Of a stretch of DNA of 64,000 nt, positions 56,320 through 64,000 are shown piece by piece (within the stretch, counting starts at the first letter, position 1; every line of letters starts with the position of its first letter). The notes below the pieces were generated by a model, which was not told the DNA's origin, did not search any database, and saw nothing but the letters and a program-made list of their open reading frames with translations. The stretch comes from Gammaproteobacteria bacterium (GTDB taxonomy: Bacteria > Pseudomonadota > Gammaproteobacteria > Pseudomonadales > Pseudohongiellaceae), in assembly GCA_029245395.1 (NCBI GenBank), contig JAQWPL010000019.1:42997-106996 (forward strand), written 5' to 3'. A program made the position numbers and the translations under genes.

Positions 56320-58206
56320 TCAGGAAGCCGGTTCTGGGGTCGGCATTTTTATGCCGATTGATATTTTTTTCACATTGCGACCACCGTATGCAAAATTAAT
56401 GATTGCACGAGTCACCATGATAGCGGTGAACATGGAGGTGAGAATTCCTATCGACAAGGTAACAGCAAATCCTCTAACAGGGCCCGTGCCAATAGAATAA
56501 AGAATGATGGCGACAAGAAAGGTCGTGATATTGGCATCAAGAATTGTTACGAAGGCGCGCCCGAAACCACCGTCAATGGCTTTTTGTACTGGCGTGCCAT
56601 TCCTGAGTTCTTCCCTGATCCTGGCAAAAATCAACACATTGGCATCCACCGCCATACCCACTGTCAACACTATGCCGGCAATGCCAGGCAGAGTCAGAGT
56701 GCCACCAATAATAGACATCACTGCCACCAGCAGCAGTAGATTAATGCCAAGGGCGATGTTGGCAGCCAGGCCGCACAAGCGGTAATAGACCAGCATAAAA
56801 AGCAGCACCATGCCTAAACCTAACTGCACAGATAACAGTCCACGGTTGATATTGTCCTGACCCATGCTCGGCCCGATGGAATATTCTTCAATGAAATACA
56901 TAGGGGCTGCCAGGGCACCTGAGCGGATAAGCAAAGCAATGTCGTTAGCTTCCTGGGCGGACTGCAGACCTGTTATACGAAATTGTCTGGGTAAGGCTGA
57001 TTGAATATTAGGGGCACTGATTACTCTTTCTTCAACATAGGGCTCAGATCTGGATACCAGTTCACCTTCTGCATCACGTTCAGTCACCGTACGGGTTTTG
57101 GTTTCAACCAGCACGATAGCCATACGCCGGCCAATATTGACACGGGTTATTTCATTCATCCGGCGCGCACCAATAGCATCCAGTGAAATATTCACTTGTG
57201 GCAAACTGGTTTGCGCGTCAAAATTTGACTGTGCCTGAGTGACATTTTCACCGCTGACTATAATATCCCTCTCTATGAGAAGGGGGGCTCCAGTTCTTGG
57301 GTCCAAGTATTCCAGTGTTGTCCCTGGTGCGGCGCCTGGTGCTGCCACCAGATGAAACTGCAGTGTGGCAACAGCGCTGATCAAGTCCTTTGCCCGAGTG
57401 GTGTCCTGAATTCCCGGCAACTCGATGATGATCCGGTTATTCCCCATGGGTTGAACCTTGGGCTCTTTAACGCCTAATTCATCCACTCTGGAACGCAGAG
57501 TAGTCAGGTTTTGTTGCAGGGCATAGTCCTGCAATTGCAGCATGGCCAGATCACTTGTTGTGAAATACAAAAAATATTCACCACCAGACTCAGCTGTGCG
57601 AAACAGGTAGTCAGGAAATTCATCCCCCATCAAATCGATAGCCGCACTGCGGGTTTCAGGCGTAGTAAAACGTACGACGATACGGTTAGTTTCATCTACT
57701 TCCAGAGGAGGTCGATAACGCAGACCTTCCTCTCGGAACAAAGTGCGCATAGAAGAAACAGAATCAGTCAGCTGTTTGTTGACCGCAGCTTCCATGTCCA
57801 CTTCCATCAGAAAATGCACCCCTCCGCGCAGGTCCAGTCCGTAGGTCATCGGCCCAGCACCGAAAGATTCCAGCCAGTCCGGAGTGTTGGGCGCCATATT
57901 CAGAGCAACAATGTATTCGTCGGGCAGTGTCAGATTGATTAGTTGTTGCGCCCCGCTTTGCTGATCAGCTTGTTCCAGCCTGATCAGTGCATCGCCATTT
58001 TCTATAACCGCTTCGATAAATTCTATGCCATCGGCACGCAGAGCAAACGTGGCGCTGTCCAACGCACTCTGATCAACGATACCACTGTCATGGGAAATCT
58101 GGATTGCCGGATCAGGCGCGTAGAAATTCGGTGCAGAATAAATAAAGCCCAGTAGGACAATAAAAAGTATCAGCAGGTTTTTCCAAAGTGGGTATTTGTT
58201 TAGCAT
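56320..58206 (-). CDS. secD: Protein translocase subunit SecD
   Basis: A 628-residue membrane protein: one N-terminal helix, a large periplasmic domain (including GLDLRGGVHFLMEVD), then five helices with VGMAVDANVLIFARIREEL. It follows yajC by 7 bases. Full length for the family. Confidence 0.97.
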   Translation of the reverse strand: MLNKYPLWKNLLILFIVLLGFIYSAPNFYAPDPAIQISHDSGIVDQSALDSATFALRADGIEFIEAVIENGDALIRLEQADQQSGAQQLINLTLPDEYIVALNMAPNTPDWLESFGAGPMTYGLDLRGGVHFLMEVDMEAAVNKQLTDSVSSMRTLFREEGLRYRPPLEVDETNRIVVRFTTPETRSAAIDLMGDEFPDYLFRTAESGGEYFLYFTTSDLAMLQLQDYALQQNLTTLRSRVDELGVKEPKVQPMGNNRIIIELPGIQDTTRAKDLISAVATLQFHLVAAPGAAPGTTLEYLDPRTGAPLLIERDIIVSGENVTQAQSNFDAQTSLPQVNISLDAIGARRMNEITRVNIGRRMAIVLVETKTRTVTERDAEGELVSRSEPYVEERVISAPNIQSALPRQFRITGLQSAQEANDIALLIRSGALAAPMYFIEEYSIGPSMGQDNINRGLLSVQLGLGMVLLFMLVYYRLCGLAANIALGINLLLLVAVMSIIGGTLTLPGIAGIVLTVGMAVDANVLIFARIREELRNGTPVQKAIDGGFGRAFVTILDANITTFLVAIILYSIGTGPVRGFAVTLSIGILTSMFTAIMVTRAIINFAYGGRNVKKISIGIKMPTPEPAS

Positions 58207-58213
58207 GGGGAAC

Positions 58214-58546
58214 TCAAATTGACTTCAGTGTGCCTTTGGGTAGGACTGCAGTAATTGCAGATTTTTGCATTTTGATTTCCACATTGTCATGGATTGCCAG
58301 AACAATGTAATTGTCATCCACTTTACTCAGCTTTCCCAGGATTCCGCCGTTGGTCATAACTTCATCACCTTTATTCAGGCTGCCTAACAGGTCACGCAGT
58401 TCTTTTGCACGTTTGGACTGTGGACGCCAGATCAAAAAGTAAAAAATTAGTGCAAATCCACCAAAAAAAATGATGTTGAATACAGCGGAAGTTTGCTGCC
58501 CGCCCGCTTCTGCCTGGGCATAGGCTGAATTGATAAAAAAGTCCAT
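58214..58546 (-). CDS. yajC: Sec translocon accessory protein YajC
   Basis: A 110-residue protein with one membrane helix (about residues 20-42) followed by the FYFLIWRPQSKRAKE motif and a small cytoplasmic domain. It associates with SecDF. It is 66 bases downstream of tgt in the usual tgt-yajC-secD-secF order. Confidence 0.96.
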   Translation of the reverse strand: MDFFINSAYAQAEAGGQQTSAVFNIIFFGGFALIFYFLIWRPQSKRAKELRDLLGSLNKGDEVMTNGGILGKLSKVDDNYIVLAIHDNVEIKMQKSAITAVLPKGTLKSI

Positions 58547-58612
58547 GGAATTCCCCGGTGTTGCAGCTGGATAGAAATAAATTCCAGCTTAAATAAATGT
58601 ATTTTCTACGTG

Positions 58613-60735
<2,123 letters not shown>

Positions 60736-60805
60736 CTGCTGCTTCCTGTAGTTGAAATGGGTGAGGTAATAAATTGAAGGCGGGCGATTATACCAAGAAA
60801 CGGAG

Positions 60806-60950
60806 ACAGGATGCAGGATACAAGATGCAGGGGGTATATTTTTAGCGGCTACAAATTGATTAAATACTACCTACTCAACTGAACCCTTCACTTCTTACGA
60901 ATATTTCCTCTTGTATCCTGTATCTTGCATCCTGTATCCCGCATCCTGCC
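60806..60950. repeat. Imperfect inverted repeat built of CAGGATA/CAGGATG heptamers
   Basis: The left arm at 60806-60831 is three heptamer-like units (ACAGGATGCAGGATACAAGA and onward). The right arm at 60910-60950 is the reverse complement of a similar, longer array. The two share about 21 bases with two mismatches, and the space between is about 80 bases. The element lies between mdh and pyk, which diverge, so it occupies their promoter interval. A third related copy is at 63473-63496. Confidence 0.8.
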
Positions 60951-61019
60951 TCTCAAATGGCATACGACTGAGTTGCCTAAAATGTTATTATTCACTCATA
61001 CAAGATTCCAGGAAGTTCC

Positions 61020-62429
61020 ATGCGTAAAACCAAAATAATCTGCACCATTGGACCCGCTACCAGCAGTCCAGAATTGCTGGAACAAATGTACGAAGCTGGA
61101 ATGAATATCATTCGGCTCAACATGTCCCATGCCACCCATAAATGGGCAGATCGTATAATCTGTCACATTGTCGAGCTCAACAAGCACTCCACTTACCCTG
61201 TGGGCATCCTGCTTGATACCCAGGGTCCTGAAATTCGTACCAGCGTTCTTGAAAATGACTTGAATCTGAAGTCAGGAGACGAGATATCTATTTCAGTTCG
61301 TGATGGCGTGGATGTTGAGGAGTCTTCTTTCCGTATTAATTACGATGAATTGATTGATGCAGTGAATGTTGGTGACAAAATTACCGTAGACAATGGCCTG
61401 ATCAACCTGGAAGTGCTGGAAAAAAATCCGCCTTTGATGCGCTGCAAAGTGATTGATGGCGGGGTGCTTGGCAGCAAAAAGCACGTTAACCTTCCTGGCA
61501 TCCGGGTAAATCTTCCTTCAATGACGCCAAAAGACAAGGAAGACATCCTGTTTGCCATGGAACGGGAAATGGATTTCATTGCACTTTCCTTTGTTCGTGA
61601 AGCCAAAGATATTCATGAACTGCGCGAATTGATGCAGGAAGCCAATCCGGAAAAGGCAAAGACTATGCAAGTCATTGCCAAAATAGAGGATCAGCAAGGA
61701 CTGAATAACCTGGAAGAAATCATCAAAGTCTCGGATGGCATCATGGTTGCTCGAGGCGATCTTGGCGTTGAGATTGATTTGGCAGAACTTCCCAATGTCC
61801 AGCGCCGAATTGTCAGATTATGTGCCGAACATGGCAGACGTGTAATTGTTGCAACTCATTTGCTGGAATCCATGATAGAAAATCCGATTCCAACCCGTGC
61901 CGAGGTGACAGACGTAGCGAATGCAGTGTACGAAGAAGCCGATGCTGTGATGCTCTCTGGTGAAACTACTGTCGGCAAACACCCTGTGCGATGCGTGAAA
62001 TATCTCAATGACATCTCACTGGCAACAGAACGAAAACGTGGCCTGCGCTTTACACAAAATCTTATTAAGGACTCCGACAAAAAACACCTGGCGGCCAATG
62101 CCGTTGAACTGGCCGATGATATGCGCGTCAAGGGCATCGTAGTGGTAACACGACACGGCATCATGGCAAACTATGTCACCAACTCGCATCCCGGAACGCC
62201 CATTTATGCGTTTACCAATATAGGTGTCACGCGTCGACTGGTGACACTGAACCGCAACCTGTTTCCTTTCAAAATTGAATTCAGTGAGGACCCGGAAGAA
62301 ACATTGAGCCTGGCTTTTACTGAACTCAAGGAAAAAGCAGGATTTAAAAGTGGTGATAATGTTGTAGTAGTTTCTGACCTGCTTATTGACAAGGACAGTG
62401 TCGGCATCCAGGTACGGTATATCCCCTGA
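61020..62429 (+). CDS. pyk: Pyruvate kinase
   Basis: A 469-residue glycolytic enzyme. It opens RKTKIICTIGPATSSPELLEQM. IAKIEDQQGLNNLEEII carries the catalytic Lys and metal-binding Glu, and GDLGVEIDLAELPNVQRRIV and MLSGETTVGKHPV are also present. The length and C-terminal domain fit the PykF/PykA class. It is a lone plus-strand gene between mdh and queA. Confidence 0.97.
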   Translation: MRKTKIICTIGPATSSPELLEQMYEAGMNIIRLNMSHATHKWADRIICHIVELNKHSTYPVGILLDTQGPEIRTSVLENDLNLKSGDEISISVRDGVDVEESSFRINYDELIDAVNVGDKITVDNGLINLEVLEKNPPLMRCKVIDGGVLGSKKHVNLPGIRVNLPSMTPKDKEDILFAMEREMDFIALSFVREAKDIHELRELMQEANPEKAKTMQVIAKIEDQQGLNNLEEIIKVSDGIMVARGDLGVEIDLAELPNVQRRIVRLCAEHGRRVIVATHLLESMIENPIPTRAEVTDVANAVYEEADAVMLSGETTVGKHPVRCVKYLNDISLATERKRGLRFTQNLIKDSDKKHLAANAVELADDMRVKGIVVVTRHGIMANYVTNSHPGTPIYAFTNIGVTRRLVTLNRNLFPFKIEFSEDPEETLSLAFTELKEKAGFKSGDNVVVVSDLLIDKDSVGIQVRYIP

Positions 62430-62445
62430 TCTTTTGATCAAAGGC

Positions 62446-63468
62446 TTAGCTGATAAACATTGCATCTCCGTAACTGAAGAAGCGATATTTTTCCTGTACT
62501 GCTTCGGTGTATGCAGACAGAATACTTTCCCTTCCCGCCAATGCCGACACCAACATGATCAATGTGGATTCCGGTAAATGGAAATTCGTCACCAACGCAT
62601 CGACAACCTGGAACTTATAGCCAGGATAAATAAAAATTCGGGTGTCTCCCTTAAATGAATTAATTTCACCGGATTGTGCCGCCGTTTCCAGGCAGCGCAC
62701 GGAGGTAGTGCCAATAGCAACTACTCGCCCCCCTCTTCCCTTACACTGCCTTACCTGCTCACAAACCTCAGTACTTACTTCCAGGTATTCGGCATGCATC
62801 TTATGTTCTTCAATAATGTCAGTACGCACAGGCTGAAAAGTCCCGGCACCCACATGCAGGGTTACCATAGCCGTTTCTACACCTCTTTCCTTGATTGCAT
62901 GCATCAACGCATCATCGAAATGTAGTCCGGCCGTTGGCGCCGCCACAGCACCTTTTTTATCACCATATATTGTCTGGTAGCGTTCCCGATCAGCCGGCTC
63001 ATCCTCTCGCCTGATATAAGGGGGTAATGGTATATGGCCACACTCTTCTGCGAGCTCCATAACCGGTATCGAAAAAGTCAGGTTGAAAAATTCTTCATCC
63101 CGACCCGTTACTTCAGCGTTCACTTCCCTTGATGCACTTGCAAAAATTAGCCGACTTCCCGGTTTTGGTGATTTGCTGGCCCTGATTTGAGCAACAGCGC
63201 TGTTTTCCCCCACCACTCTTTCCAATAGAACTTCCACCTGACCACCTGTTTCCTTACGGCCGAACAAACGAGCAGGAATCACTCGGGTATTGTTAAAGAC
63301 CATTAAATCGCCTGGTTGAATCAGATCCACCAGGTCCGGAAAGTGTCTGTGTGTGATAAGCCCTGACTCTTTTTCCAGGCACAGCAGCCGACTGTCTGTA
63401 CGGTTTGCCGGGGGGTAATGAGCGATCAGTTCATCTGGAAGGTCAAAATGGAATTCACTTAACTTCAT
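62446..63468 (-). CDS. queA: S-adenosylmethionine:tRNA ribosyltransferase-isomerase
   Basis: A 340-residue enzyme in queuosine biosynthesis that converts preQ1-tRNA to epoxyqueuosine. It opens [43 protein letters not shown] and the [16 protein letters not shown]-terminal region are diagnostic. It converges on pyk with 16 bases between the stops. Confidence 0.97.
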   Translation of the reverse strand: MKLSEFHFDLPDELIAHYPPANRTDSRLLCLEKESGLITHRHFPDLVDLIQPGDLMVFNNTRVIPARLFGRKETGGQVEVLLERVVGENSAVAQIRASKSPKPGSRLIFASASREVNAEVTGRDEEFFNLTFSIPVMELAEECGHIPLPPYIRREDEPADRERYQTIYGDKKGAVAAPTAGLHFDDALMHAIKERGVETAMVTLHVGAGTFQPVRTDIIEEHKMHAEYLEVSTEVCEQVRQCKGRGGRVVAIGTTSVRCLETAAQSGEINSFKGDTRIFIYPGYKFQVVDALVTNFHLPESTLIMLVSALAGRESILSAYTEAVQEKYRFFSYGDAMFIS

Positions 63469-63472
63469 GGGT

Positions 63473-63496
63473 GACAGGATACAGGATACAAGAGAA
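63473..63496 (+). repeat. Third copy of the CAGGATA heptamer repeat
   Basis: The segment TGACAGGATACAGGATACAAGAGA, seen in two overlapping halves, matches the left arm of the 60806 element at about 20 of 21 positions. It begins 5 bases upstream of the queA start codon. It lies between queA and the tRNA promoter. Confidence 0.7.
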
Positions 63497-63524
63497 TGGA
63501 ATAAAGATACCTGGAATCATTTTC

Positions 63525-63554
63525 TAGTCACTGGTTTGGTGAGGCTGTTATACT
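63525..63554 (+). promoter_or_regulatory. tRNA-type promoter with GC-rich discriminator
   Basis: TATACT at 63549-63554 is followed directly by GCGCGCC, the GC-rich discriminator typical of stringently controlled tRNA promoters. TAGTCA at 63525-63530, 18 bases upstream, is a weak -35. The promoter lies before the decayed tRNA copy and should drive the intact tRNA-Leu. Confidence 0.55.
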
Positions 63555-63579
63555 GCGCGCCTGCCAGCCCTTTTGATTT

Positions 63580-63645
63580 GCCGGAGTGGTGAAATTTGCA
63601 AGGATTCAATGTCTTTACAAAGAGTCCGATGCTGGATATCGCTAC
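63580..63645 (+). pseudogene. Degenerate copy of tRNA-Leu
   Basis: The first 17 bases (GCCGGAGTGGTGAAATT) are identical to the 5' end of the intact tRNA-Leu at 63683. TCCGATGCT and an AT-rich variable-arm-like segment follow further on. The anticodon arm cannot fold and the T arm and CCA end are missing. It is a decayed or partial duplicate about 100 bases upstream of the real gene. Confidence 0.7.
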
Positions 63646-63682
63646 TACTAAATAGGTAAATAAAAAGTACATTCTGAATAGT

Positions 63683-63769
63683 GCCGGAGTGGTGAAATTG
63701 GTAGACACGTCGGATTCAAAATCCGATGCTAGAAATAGCGTGCCGGTTCAAGTCCGGCCTCCGGTACCA
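63683..63769 (+). tRNA. tRNA-Leu (anticodon CAA)
   Basis: An 87-base gene. The acceptor stem GCCGGAG pairs with CTCCGGT (one G-T pair), followed by A and an encoded CCA at 63767-63769. The anticodon stem CGGAT/ATCCG closes a seven-base loop TTCAAAA, giving anticodon CAA. The long variable arm GCTAGAAATAGC marks a class II tRNA. The T arm contains GGTTCAAGTCC. Confidence 0.96.
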
Positions 63770-63947
63770 TTTCCTTGTTTATTAACATCCAGTAAAGTCT
63801 CACAACCCTTATAAATACTGATTTATTACCTATTTTATAGTCTATTCCTGTCCATTAGATGTATCCCGTCAGAACATATGGGACCAATTAGCCTTAAATA
63901 CTAAGGGAGACTTCTGGTACATTCAATAATGAATACAGGAGTCACCT

Positions 63948-64000
63948 ATGACCGATACACCTGAAGCACTCGTTAAAGCCATTCGGCGCAAAACCCGCAA
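63948..64000 (+). CDS. Start of a probable IS3-family transposase OrfA (partial)
   Basis: ATG at 63948 opens MTDTPEALVKAIRRKTRK up to the window end, with CAGGAG a few bases upstream. I recall IS3-family OrfA proteins that begin almost identically (M-DTxxxLVKAIRRxTRKxYS). The element would continue past 64000. Its left end is not certain; TGGGACCAATTAG at about 63879 is a candidate terminal repeat. It lies downstream of a tRNA-Leu gene, a common site for insertions. Confidence 0.6.
   Translation, partial: MTDTPEALVKAIRRKTR

Overview
The window looks like a chromosomal segment of a free-living, probably marine gammaproteobacterium. The backbone gene order is one I associate, from memory, with Pseudomonas and its relatives: isc operon - ndk - rlmN - pilF - rodZ - ispG - hisS - yfgM - bamB - der, then ppk1, xseA, guaB-guaA, tadA, purL, plus tgt-yajC-secDF next to suhB and trmJ. 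Codon choice is moderately AT-leaning. Type IV pili, an NhaD-type sodium/proton antiporter and a Mrp-type antiporter suggest a motile bacterium that manages sodium. Nothing in the window proves a species or a lifestyle.

Layout. 1-6564: minor pilin and pilus-tip cluster (pilV end, pilW, pilX, pilY1, a small exported protein, a PilE-like pilin), followed by a short stub resembling the end of an ABC-transporter permease. 6787-8209: three small poorly known genes, one a CxxCH lipoprotein. 8206-12093: purL. 12094-12622: no intact gene, but a decayed C-terminal fragment and a terminator. 12623-27280: the accessory block of main interest. 27364-34842: TorF-like porin, tadA, guaA, guaB, a small exported protein, xseA and a methyltransferase. 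34848-48169: ppk1, a stand-alone amidotransferase and the long minus-strand housekeeping row. 47606-53328: complete isc operon behind two abutting IscR-type sites. 53424-63468: trmJ, suhB, secFD-yajC-tgt, mdh, pyk, queA. 63525-64000: a tRNA promoter, a decayed tRNA-Leu copy, an intact tRNA-Leu(CAA), and the first codons of a probable IS3-family transposase.

The most unusual content is 15422-27280. A SulP-type anion transporter with a STAS domain is followed 5 bases later by dabA (DUF2309). dabA overlaps the first of a nearly complete Mrp antiporter set (E, F, G, a detached MrpA C-terminal part, B, C, D), and the row ends with NuoL-like and NuoM-like subunits and a terminator. DabA keeps a C461/D463/H653/C668 set with the spacing of the carbonic-anhydrase-like zinc site. 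The three large antiporter-like subunits keep the transmembrane Glu and Lys used in ion translocation. I infer a large multi-subunit inorganic-carbon accumulating machine in which a proton or sodium gradient, handled by a Mrp/complex-I-like membrane arm, powers vectorial CO2 hydration, with SulP as a parallel bicarbonate uptake route. Upstream lie nhaD and a divergent LysR-type regulator of OxyR type that lacks the peroxide-sensing cysteine. The block sits between purL and tadA, where I would expect mltF in related genomes.
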